A stretch of DNA of 41,501 nucleotides from Mnemiopsis leidyi (Eukaryota > Ctenophora > Tentaculata > Lobata > Bolinopsidae). Of this stretch, positions 31,714-41,501 are shown in pieces. Location: the NCBI GenBank assembly GCA_000226015.1, contig JH152806.1, forward strand, positions 4,004 through 45,504, in the 5' to 3' direction. The notes beneath the pieces were generated by a model that made no database searches, was not told where the DNA came from, and saw nothing but the letters and a program-made list of their open reading frames with translations. Positions within the stretch are counted from its first letter, which is position 1. Each line of letters begins with the position of its first letter. A program made the translations under genes and the position numbers.

Positions 31714-34056
31714 TCAAAACACTTTCGAATGTGAAATGTTGGAAGCGCCAGAAACATGGGAGTTATATCTGCGGTTATTATTTCGTCCACTGAACATATC
31801 AAAATTACTGCTTCTCAACTTGGACAACGTTTCGTTCAAGTTCTCAGCTGGCATCGGATCTGTCCAAAAGAAATCGTGGTCGAGTGCATCCTCTGAATTC
31901 GCCCTTTTTGAGGGATCCAATATAAAAAGTTTATCAAGCAGATCAAGAGCATGGTGATCTCGGGCAAAGTGTCTGAGTCGTTCCTTTAACTTGCGAGTTT
32001 TGTTTTCTGGCAGCTGCATGTTACGATAAAGGTCTAGTTTTGTGACACCGGGCCAAACTTCTGGAGTGATTGAGCCACAGAAATTGCAGATAAGTTTCAA
32101 TTGTTCCTGCTCCGTGCTTCCCTATAAATCAAGGTCAGTTAAACTGGTGGTTACGGATAAGTTATACTAAAGCTATATTATATCTACTTAGATGTCTATA
32201 ATCAGATAATAATAATAATAAGAAGAAAAAAGTGTAACCTAGAAATCATCAATCCTACTTAATAAAGATGCTTAATTCACAATGAAAAATTTAATCAGGG
32301 AAACACAAAAATAGCTTGCTTTTTTTGGAGTTAAGGCAAAATGAGTCCGTAACACCAATCAAATCATACCGAAATATAAATTAGAAAGGCTGGAAATCTA
32401 ACAAAGTCGACAGAAACACACCAACCAACCTGCATTAGAGGAGTCCCAGTCCAGAGCTCAGCAACAATACACCCAGCCCCCCACATATCCACCTCGGGTC
32501 CGTACTCTCTCTCTCCAAGCAGGAGTTCCGGTGGCCGGTACCACAGGGTAACTACTCGGTTTGTGTACTTCACTCTGTCCCTGGCGAGGGAGGAGAATGT
32601 TTGTGTGGGACAGGCAGTAAATCCGTGATAACTTGTCAGAGATAGTTAAGTTGTTAAAATAGTTAAATTACTCCAAGAGGGGGGTTACTTACCTGAACGA
32701 GAAAGCTCTGGCAAGCCCGAAATCTGCAAGTTTGAGAATACCCCCTTTAGTTATCAGAATGTTCGCTGTCTTCATGTCTCGATGTAAAATCTGGAAAAAG
32801 AAATTTCTTCATAATTAGCTAGTAATTCAGTGATCAGTTTTCAATGAAACTTGTTGCATCTCTCCCGGGAAATCATTTAATGAAATATAGATTGGTCAGG
32901 AACTTAAAGCTATTCTTTCGACAGAAATCAGAATTCAGCAAGCCTGGAATTGGAAGTTCACACATAGCTACATGACAGGCAAAATTAGATATGTCAAAGT
33001 TAAGACGCGCGCTAGTAAACGCGCGTGTTTAAATTGTTCACACGCTAACAAAATGAGTGAAAAACTAGCAATAACCCCAAACACAAAATATATTTATCGA
33101 GTCTGTTTGGAGTACAATAAATACCGCGGGGTATACAAGATATACACTATACCTTTGAAACACTTGATAAGTTACCTACTTTGTTTTTATGTATGTAATG
33201 TAAGCCATTAAACAGTTGGTGTGCGATCCTCTTCTTTTCTGCTGAGGTAAACTTGACTTCTTGATTACGGAGCAGCCCAGCAAGATCGTGCTCGCAAAAC
33301 TCAAACACAAGGAAAATACTTGGCTTGAACTTCCGCATAGCTTGAGCTTTGCTCCTACAAATCTCCTGAGAAGATGTGATGCATTATCACCACTAAAATA
33401 GTGAGTGCGTCCATTTCGATATGTCAAATTAAAGTGTGCACTTGACGAGTAACGGTTTTAAAGCTTATCAAGTGATACACAACTTGGTTCGTCTCATTGC
33501 TCAAGATCGGTCGTTCTATAATTTGATCATGTATAAGTGCTATGTATACACATCAAGTTTTGAGGGAGACAACCCACCAATATACAAACTTCAAGCATAC
33601 TCACATGCAGTGTAACTATATTTTCGTGTCGAAGAAGTTGTAGAATCTTTATTTCTCTCAGGGCGGTGATGGGAAAACCTTCTTGTTCGTTGTCCATCAG
33701 GATCTTCTTTAGAGCAACTGTTTTTCCAGGAGACGTAGAAGTCTAGGGAGTGTTACGTTAGGAATTTTAGCGAATATTCCATATCTTTATATAAATTACT
33801 GCTTAACATATATGATATCTTACGACGCCTAAGTTATAAAAACAGCTCAGGAGTTAATTTTCGGCGAAAACTGTGGTAACATTTTTTTCGAATGATATTT
33901 CACTTTTTCAACGTGAACTTGACTTACGTTAGAAGACTTAGCCTTGAAGACTTCACCAAAAGTCCCCTGACCGATCTTGAAAATTATCTCGTACTTAGAA
34001 ACATCGTTACAGTAAGGATACGAGTAGTCTTTGTCTAGGGTTTCTGTTCGGGTCAT
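31714..34056 (-). CDS. CDK9: Cyclin-dependent kinase 9 (P-TEFb catalytic subunit), 6 exons
   Basis: Exons: 33928-34056 (the open frame extends to 34086, but a TTTTAG acceptor just before the ATG at 34056 favours this start), 33605-33742, 33180-33365, 32693-32790, 32430-32580, 31714-32121. All phases agree and give 369 residues; the mammalian protein has about 372. Motifs: glycine loop GQGTFGEV (29-36), Lys55 in VALKK, the PITALRE helix that named the kinase, [17 protein letters not shown] (Asp156), [10 protein letters not shown]-loop Thr190 in [31 protein letters not shown] segment [11 protein letters not shown], and [12 protein letters not shown]. The tail ends SHSKVF. With cyclin T it phosphorylates the RNA polymerase II CTD, DSIF and NELF to release paused polymerase. 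The stretch between AFS and KYT is about three residues shorter than in the human kinase. Confidence 0.95.
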
Positions 34057-34593
34057 GTCTAAAATATTGAAAGTTTGATACTTCAATATTTCAAAATGGG
34101 AGAAAAGTGTTGAGGTAGTTTATTTGTGTCGTTTTGGTTTAGAAATTTGTAATTCATACTTTTATATGGCAAGGAAACTTTTGACATGTAAATTGTAAAT
34201 TTTGAATATCAGGTATCTATCATCTAAGTGTTATGTAAATTCAATCAAGATTTGAGTATTCGTGACAGTTGGTGATTTGATAGCTTAACGTGAAAGAAAA
34301 AAAAGTCAGTAAGCAATTGTTGCAGAATGGCAAGAGAAATAATTGCATAAAAATAGATTCCATAAGTAATAAGTTAGATATATAAATAAAATATAAAATT
34401 CGGTTAAGAATGCCCAGCCACAACAGCCCAAGACCATCATATCACTTACAAAACCACATCATACTGAAAAGATAGATTACCGTCCCTCATTAAATTATAA
34501 AATCACCCAGACACAAAATCCAACAAAAATTCCACTAGTTATGCAATTCGCAGTACAAAACATCCCCCAAATTACAAGTTGACCGGCTGGTAA

Positions 34594-36618
34594 TTACTTC
34601 TTCCAAAAGTTAGGATTGTTTGTCATTCTCGTCTTGAAACGCTCGTACCACTGATTGACCGTACTTAGTTTCACCCAGTGTTCGGATGAGGCTGACATTT
34701 GTTGCTGGGTAACGGCGAAACTCGACAGATAGTTATACAGGTTGTCTAACATCGTCTGCAAAAAAGAAGGTTTGATACAAAAAAATGTATTTTTGGGTAA
34801 GGGCCATAAATTTTTCTTATCGTGCAATAGCCATTGACTCTCAGAACGATTCCAAGCCATATCTTAACATCCTTCAGATACTTAGACTAGTATCTTGAAA
34901 TTTAAATACCCCAATCAAAGCAGATCACTGTATCGTTACGTATAGGGCTATCAAAATTTAAACTAAAACTAAACTCGTTGCGTTAATTTACATGAAACTT
35001 GAAACTCCCGAACTGTCATAGAACACATCGCGAGTTTTCTTGAATATACTGTACATTAGAAGATATAGTAAGTTTACCTGAACAAACTGTACATAATTTT
35101 GAAGATATAGTATATATAGTACCTGAACGAACTGAATATTAGAAGATATAGTAGGTTTACCTGAACAAACTGTTTATTAAAAGATATAGTAATTCTACCT
35201 GAACAAATTGTAAATTAGAAGATATAGTAAGTTTACCTGAACAAATTGTACATTAGAAGATATAGTAAGAGCGGAACTATCGTTAGCTGCTGTCAGCTGT
35301 TCAATTTCATCGAGTTTTAGAGCTGATATACCTGAAGAGTAAAAAGTGTTGTTTGGAATCTTGCCGGCAATCCAGGTACTAAGTTACAAATTTTTTGAAA
35401 TTGCAACTTTTAATTTGACAATTTTCAAAGCATAATCTTTGACATTTACATTAATATTTAAAATTTTACCTTATTCGAAATGTCTGGCCTACGAACGAAT
35501 ATCAATTTCAATCTTCAGGCTGAAAAGAATTACAAAATTACAAGAATTACAAGAATCACAAGAATTACAAACCTAACTGAGGCTGACTACCACCGGCGCT
35601 AACTCCAAACATGGAACCCAGCCCAGATCCGCTAGCCCCAGTCTTCAACTGGGACGCTTTAAAAATAGCAGATGGTTTGTTGTTGGAAATAAAGCCAAGG
35701 TACTGCCAAGTAGGGTCCGGGTTGGGCCAGTTGAAGTAGATTGCTCCTGAAAGGGAAATGTTACTTTTTAGATTAATACTGATTTAACAACTAGAAATAC
35801 AGAGGGAGCCAAAAAGTACATTTCCCTCCACCGACCTCAAAGTTCAGGCTGCGATCACTGGATTTCAAAATAGTCTTGCGGGATTCTGTTGGTACATCGA
35901 CTATTTCAAGGAATATTTCAAATGCAACAAATACGTGTTCATTTTCCAAAGTATTTCACGTTTTTTGGCCATTTGATGTGCTAGGATCACGTGCTCTTTT
36001 AGCTACTTTTGTTTGGCCTGTTAAGCGCACTGGTGTAGTAACTTAGTTACTTAGTTAATGTTACTTAGTTAATGTTAACTTACCTCCGTAACCCTCTGGG
36101 AAAGGCTCTGTCACAAATACCACGACATGCAAAGCGTTACTGGTAACCTAGGAGATTAACACTGTGAAAGTATTATTGTATTGAATAAAATGTCAGCTTA
36201 TGAAATATGTTAGACATTTAAGGTATGTGTTAAATGGTTTGACATGTCAAGTATCCCTATATTAAGCTTTTGAGTGGATGTATACGTTCTACAAAAGTCT
36301 AAATCTTCTAAAAAATCTTGCGTCATAAAGTCATGCGATTGAATGCATTACATCTAAGAAACAAATAAAACCGTGCATTGTTAACTTTTCCGCACCTTTG
36401 TATAGGCATATGCGATAACATCAGAAAATCAGAGAGAAAAAGCGATCGGGTATTGATATGCGAATTGTGAAGTCTTGGGATCACAAATTTAACGTAAAAT
36501 TTATCCAGATTATATTATACTTAAATCAACTTACTGTTAAATTGGATAAGAACTCAGTTTCAGACACACGCTCAAAGTTTGTGTTTGGTAACTGCCCAGC
36601 TATGATATAGCCAAACAT
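34594..36618 (-). CDS. HIKESHI: Hikeshi (OPI10 family), HSP70 nuclear import carrier, 5 exons
   Basis: Exons: 36535-36618, 36084-36147, 35573-35746, 35237-35331, 34594-34755. Phases agree and give 192 residues; the human protein has 197. It starts [18 protein letters not shown]. The hydrophobic core strand [17 protein letters not shown], the loop [20 protein letters not shown] and the C-terminal helices [19 protein letters not shown] and [18 protein letters not shown] are all diagnostic. Hikeshi binds HSP70 and FG-nucleoporins and carries HSP70 into the nucleus under heat stress. The exon 3 end has a Gly/Ser-rich loop ([17 protein letters not shown]). Tandem repeats begin at the donors of exons 2 and 4, an unusual feature also seen in CC2D1. 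Confidence 0.93.
35050..35275. repeat. ~38-bp tandem array copying the Hikeshi exon 4 end with its splice donor
   Basis: The true exon end plus about four intronic copies. On the minus strand the unit is ACTATATCTTCTAATGTACA, then ATTTGTTCAG/GTAAACTT. All copies keep AG/GTA, although the following bases vary (GTAAAC, GTAGAA, GTACTA). Confidence 0.88.
36037..36083. repeat. ~14-bp tandem repeat adjoining the Hikeshi exon 2 donor
   Basis: Repeated TTACTTAGTTAATG units end at the donor GTAAGT (36078-36083 on the minus strand). Confidence 0.65.
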
Positions 36619-37740
36619 TTCGCATTATCTCTAACAAAGGGTTAAGTTTTAAACGGAAACTACAAATTAAATAGATTTATTGAGAATGAATACGAACGTG
36701 TCTGTTCGAAATTATTTCGAGTAAAAAGTTCCCTAAATATCGCATTTCTTAGTCAAACAGAGAAAAGTAACATTCAAATCCAAACTGCTGCTACAAAAAG
36801 GTTAATTAAACAGCGGGCAAAGTTCAAAATTATTGACAAAACTGGTGATTGATTTGTGCATAACCATTTTGCAATATGCATATTTATGCGAATAATTTCT
36901 CAATTTTTTCTTTTTTAAATTGGTTTGGACAGGTAGGATAAGACTGCAAATAGCTGCAGATTTGAGGGGTTGGAATGTGAATTTTACATCGTGAAATTAA
37001 AACAGCATTCATGAATTGAAAATTGTGAATTAAAATCTTGAAATGGAATTTTCGAGTCAAGAACGTTCAAACTCCCATAACTGTTCTGTCAAATAAAGGC
37101 CAATTTTAAACTTGTTTTACTTTTAAGGAGTAAACTGTTTGGTACCCAAAGCTGAAAACTAATGAAAATCACAAGTGAAAATCACAAAGTCACACGTCTT
37201 CCAGAAGTCTAATGCACTGAACGGGAAAATCTGCATCAAAATTTCGAGACCTCATCTAATTTTCATGTACCTAAACTCAAAACTGTCTTCAGTATTAAAA
37301 AATAGTTTATCTCACAGATACAATAATATGCTCATAACAAGATACGATTAAGAATGTAACATCACTGTACTAGAAACTGACTGGAGTTATGATCCATGTC
37401 TGTAGTACACCAGTTGTGAGATCCAGCACTCTTACAATTGGAAGAATAATAAAGTTTAAAATTGTATACATAGGTGCCACAGTGAGTTACTCCATGGTAT
37501 GCAACGTGTATACGGTCTTCTAAGTGACGTGTCTCAATAAGAAGTCTATGTTATTTCACTGTTTATGTTATTTCACTGTGTTTCTAGGCTGAGATACTCC
37601 ACTTCCCATTTCCGCACAGCTGGGTACTGAATGTATCATATTGTCCTGAACTGATGTGCGAAAGGCATGCACGAAACGCGGAAGTAGCTCGGTGTGCCAA
37701 CTTTAGCGATACTTGGAATTTAGTATTTGAGAAGAACTCC
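36619..37740. other. Intergenic between CDC73 and Hikeshi
   Basis: About 1.1 kb holding the CDC73 3' flank and the Hikeshi promoter region. No gene or clear core promoter motif is seen. Confidence 0.55.
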
Positions 37741-40700
37741 TCAGAATCGAAGGTGCCTTTTGTTTTTTAAGATGAACCTGAAAAGAAAAAGATAAAATTA
37801 AACACAATAAGAGGTACTTTACATACCAAATAAGGTACAGTACACGTTATATAGGGTACAGTATATTTAAAATAAGGTTCTGTACATGTACCAAATAAGG
37901 TACAGTAAATACCAAATTATCGTTCGCATATTGATGCCATTCCATTCAGTTTGGCGAGAAAATCTAACAATCAGAAACACACTTACTTGTCCAAATGTTC
38001 CCAAAACTTGAGGGCGCTGACAGAGTCCAAATGTCGCTTGTTTTTACTGACGGTGAGAACTGCTACGTCCCACTTCATAATGTTTTTCTCCAGGGCTACC
38101 TCTTCGAACTTCAGGTGAAAAGCTTTCACTGCAAACATAACGAGGGTTCACGGTACGTAGGGCCAATTTTATTACTCAGTTTAAAGATTGGTCTATTGTT
38201 TTAAGTCGCAAAATTTATCTGGTTGAAATTAAAAAACTCTTCTCGGTTTTGCAGCTGTACGATTTATGAGATCTTAATTACTAAAATACTACCCATTACT
38301 GTCTCAGCTTTACCTCACAGCTTACAAAAACCGTAAGGTTTTCTGTAAGACTACGAAAGATTATCTGAAACTCTGCACTAAAAACACTGTACTTCGGAAG
38401 CTAAAAATTTGAAATTTTGACCAAAATTTATCTTTAACCGCAATCTTCATGCAGAGCTTGATTTATTTCTTAAGTTTGATAGTGTTGAATTAATTGGACA
38501 AAAATTAAATTGTAATTCGCAGGAACATTACAGTATGCGAATAAAGAGTGTTTTGCGTTTCCTAGCTCTTTTTGGAACATATTGTACACGTTATCATATC
38601 GGACTAGAATCACAATGTAATACGGAATACCTACCTAAAACCCCTCGCCCTAATGATTTAAACAGATTGAACTCTACTTACTTTTAGTAAAGATATTTAC
38701 TGGACTGCCGTCCGCAGTGAGGCCAGGCCAGCCCTTGAACTGCCATGCAGGCCCTGCCACGAACACGGCAACCACTCTCTCCCAGTCTTTGTGGTCGAGT
38801 CGCTGTGGACAGTCTATAATTCTGTATGGAATTGTCACAACCTGTAGGGGAGTTTGGATGATTAACTGGGTGCTGCTCACTTCAAATTTACAGTCATAGC
38901 AATTTCAGTTTCTGTGATCACTCTATACAACTTTACCAATTGCTTTTTGTTAAATATTTAGTAAAATAGATCGCTGTAAAAAATACCAACCTGATTTTCA
39001 CCATTAGCAGGAGCAGCATGACCTCTGAGCATATTTATTTCCACCAAGTCTCGCTTACGACTTATGGTAACTTCTGACTGTTTTCTGTAGCCTTGTGCTT
39101 GTTTATCTTGAGCAGTGACATATCTGAAAATGATTTGTTATTGCTTCAGGCAATGCTTAAACCTGTCAACTTTAGAAATATATAACTTGAAACCAAGAAA
39201 TTATAGTGCAACAAGAACAAATTTACTTGGTCCCAGGAAATTTAGCTGTAAAAAAGATAATGATATGCCGATTGCAATCCCTTAAATTTGATGCAGCATC
39301 GGGTGGGCATTGAGGTGTGCAACAGGTGTGTATCAAGTCTCCGTCGGTACTTTACCAACTTGCCCCAGATTTTTAAGAAGACTGTTTCTGTCTTCATTGA
39401 TTTAGTATTAGATTAAAAAGATCGGACAAAAGTAAGACTGTGTGTAAGACTGTTTACATATGAATACTAACCTGTTATCTTGAAGGAAATCTCTGACATT
39501 ATACAGGTTTATGAGAGAGCTGAGTGACGCTGGAACAATGATGATAGGAGTTTTCGATTCTGAAGATTTAAAATTCTTTACCTTAAATTAAGAAGCCAGT
39601 ATCTATCAAGACAAGCATTTAGATTCTAAAGTCAAGCCTAGCATCATTTCAGCAATAAAGCTAACAAAAGTCGCCAATATATATGATGACAGCAATAAAG
39701 ATGTTTAAATGCACCATACAAACCTCGCTTCTGAGCTTTGTTTGGTTTTACAGGTACAGGAACTCTGGAGGCAGGTTGTCTTGGTGGCGTTTTTGTGTGC
39801 TGAGGTGTTCGACTGGGTGTAGCCCCAGATGATTTTTTCATACTAGCAAATCCACCAAGTGTGTCAATTTTGAATTCCTCGGTCTCTTTTTCACCTCTAA
39901 ACCGCTCTTGGTCATATCTGCTGTATGATTTTGGGGGAAGCTGTTTGGACTTATCTTCTGTGTGAGATGATGTGGTGGTCTGAGCTGGTTTGGAAGTATC
40001 AGCTCGACTTTTCACAATAGATATCGATAGGATGTTAGTGAATGTTCTTCCAACACTTTGAAGAATATTGTTCCTATTCCTGAGAATTCTTTCTTTACTG
40101 ATAATATCTCGAGTAACATCAATTTCAGACTCAATAAAGGCTCTGTTTTCCAAGGCAACTGCTTCTATTTCTTCCTCTGGGACACCTCTGATGGTGCTTC
40201 TTTTCTTGGCAAACCTTTTTGCTTTGATTGCAGCAATTGTTTCAACACTCATGGCTTCACTAAGTGAGGAACCAACATCACCACTAGTGACAGATATGCC
40301 ACCTATAACTGGATCAGGTCTTGCAGCATACCTTGCGGCAAGTGCATTTTTTTCTTTTAGTATTTTACTTTCCTTGAGAGAAACCTCAATTTTAGCTTTT
40401 TTGAAGTCTTGGGATTCCACATGATCTCCTGGCCGTTTGGTTGGAGCAGCACGACTAGCACCAAGTTCCAAAGGAGCACTTTTATCAATGCTGGCAGACG
40501 TATCTGTATCTCCATTCAAATATGCTAATAGAGCTTTACGATCAACTCGATTAACAACAGGTACCTTTGCTGCAGCTGCTTTCTGAACATAAATTGGATG
40601 GGGAATGCTAACATTTTTTAGAAGACAATGGAGTGCTTCTAGAGTGTAATAGTCCTTTGCATTACTTTCACCAGCTTTGTAAACCATGTAGTTGGTTTTG

Positions 40701-40807
40701 ACATTTTTTGGATAAGAAAACTCTCCAAAAATGATCTGTTCATCAGTCTCTGTAACATCCCTTTTATTAATGTTAAATTGTCGCAACAAAGTCAGAGGAT
40801 CTGCCAT
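37741..40807 (-). CDS. CDC73: CDC73/parafibromin, PAF1 complex subunit, 6 exons
   Basis: Exons: 39724-40807, 39472-39559, 38991-39123, 38682-38841, 37987-38128, 37741-37777. Phases agree and give 547 residues; the human protein has 531. The N-terminus [15 protein letters not shown] with [14 protein letters not shown] and [18 protein letters not shown] is diagnostic, as is the middle segment [18 protein letters not shown]. The C-terminal Ras-like domain spans exons 2-6: [54 protein letters not shown] and a final KNKRHLRF. A basic putative nuclear signal ([16 protein letters not shown]) lies near residue 125. CDC73 is a core member of the PAF1 complex, which travels with RNA polymerase II and supports elongation, H2B ubiquitylation and H3K4/K36 methylation. 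The large first exon (361 codons) is followed by short ones. Confidence 0.95.
37800..37915. repeat. GGTACAGTA-type degenerate repeat in CDC73 intron 5
   Basis: Four to five degenerate copies of ACCAAATAAGGTACAGTA within the short last intron. Some units are palindromic around GTAC. Confidence 0.65.
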
Positions 40808-41501
40808 TTTTGCTGAAATGAAATTTTATTTTTAAAATACGATTTTAAAAAACTAAAATTATTGATCAACAAAAAAATACATTATTCTCTCATTTGCAAA
40901 GCAACAAAATAGGAAATCATTACATTTGCAAAGGTCCAAAATGGCAAATTATGGGCACAATTATTGGGATCAAATATATCTACCATTCCAGCAGAGTGGC
41001 ATGGGCCTATGGCATCATCTGATGCCAGTCTATGTACTGGGTCTGCTGGATTGTTTCTGCAAATCCAAGAAGAGTGCACTAAAGACATTAGCCTATGCAA
41101 TCTTCATGGTTCCCGTCGTCCTGCCCCAGAACATCATGCCCCAGGACATTTTTTCCCACATATCTGGCCCCAGTGACCCTAACCCAAACCCTAACCTTAA
41201 CCCTAACCCTTACCTGAACCCCAACAAAGTTGTTTGTTGTGGAGCAGACTTCACTGACAATATCCGCTCTCCAACAGAAAATTGTACATTCATTCAACAC
41301 TTTTTCCACAACTTAATGCACCCTCTATTGCGTTGGTACAATCAATTTAAGGTAGTTGCTTGTAGTTTAAAACTCAATTAACGACTTGATCAACTTGCAT
41401 AACATAGTTAGAATCCAATTACCATTTTAAATCCAGTACTGTCATGGGGTTCAACAAGGGCCATTGTAAGCCACCAGCGTAATGGTCCTAAATCTGGGCC
41501 C
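40808..41501. other. CDC73 upstream region, no recognised gene
   Basis: A 151-codon plus-strand frame (40926-41381) runs through the interval, but it has no recognisable domain and its middle is simply the translated CCCTAA tract. Minus-strand frames are equally unconvincing. It may be promoter sequence followed by part of an unknown repeat. Confidence 0.4.
41177..41212. repeat. Degenerate CCCTAA (telomere-like) tract
   Basis: About six imperfect CCCTAA/CCAAAC-type hexamers in a row (CCCTAACCCAAACCCTAACC, then TTAACCCTAACCCTTA). They match the animal telomere repeat TTAGGG on the opposite strand. Confidence 0.75.

Noticed and set aside
40068-40424. 118-codon plus-strand frame
   Set aside because: Antisense shadow of the large CDC73 first exon.
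40926-41381. 151-codon plus-strand frame upstream of CDC73
   Set aside because: No recognisable domain; a large part is a translated CCCTAA repeat. Kept only as unassigned sequence.

Overview
The window is eukaryotic DNA from an animal genome. It is AT-rich and intron-rich, with GT-AG introns mostly of a few hundred bases. It carries clear orthologues of four conserved animal genes (CC2D1/Lgd, CDK9, Hikeshi and CDC73), two pterin-carbinolamine dehydratase genes, three single-exon rhodopsin-type GPCR genes and one large multi-domain family-B-like GPCR with ShKT, LDLR-A and somatomedin-B domains. That receptor architecture, the intronless lineage-specific GPCRs and a CR1-like LINE with an esterase ORF1 suggest an early-branching metazoan, most likely a cnidarian. 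This taxonomic call is inference.

Layout. Positions 1-3090 hold a LINE on the minus strand: a frameshifted ORF1 esterase remnant, an APE-type endonuclease ORF, and a reverse-transcriptase domain in another frame that runs off the window edge. From 3297 to 30361 a single minus-strand gene, a CC2D1/Lgd orthologue, can be followed through 18 exons. Two of its introns are very large and contain other genes. Intron 13 (5004-14173) holds the ten-exon ShKT/LDLR-A/SMB receptor. Intron 2 (17957-29763) holds two plus-strand GPCR paralogues, one minus-strand GPCR, a signal-peptide-bearing PCD gene and a large minisatellite. Splice phases agree across both large introns. Only the exon 3/4 junction remains unresolved.

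From 30757 to 40807 four further minus-strand genes follow: a second PCD (with a possible organelle-targeted form), CDK9 (kinase of P-TEFb), Hikeshi (HSP70 nuclear import) and CDC73 (PAF1 complex). CDK9 and CDC73 both promote RNA polymerase II elongation and lie only two genes apart. The last 700 bases hold no recognisable gene but contain a short degenerate CCCTAA (telomere-like) tract.

The most unusual signals are: the gene-within-intron arrangement; a fifth DM14 domain in CC2D1; a secreted PCD copy in which one active-site histidine is Asn and whose start codon lies in the last unit of a 37-bp minisatellite; and several tandem arrays that begin at exon ends and copy or abut the splice donor (CC2D1 exons 1 and 17, Hikeshi exons 2 and 4).

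All exon boundaries were read by eye from splice consensus, reading phase and similarity to known families. No alignment or database search was run.
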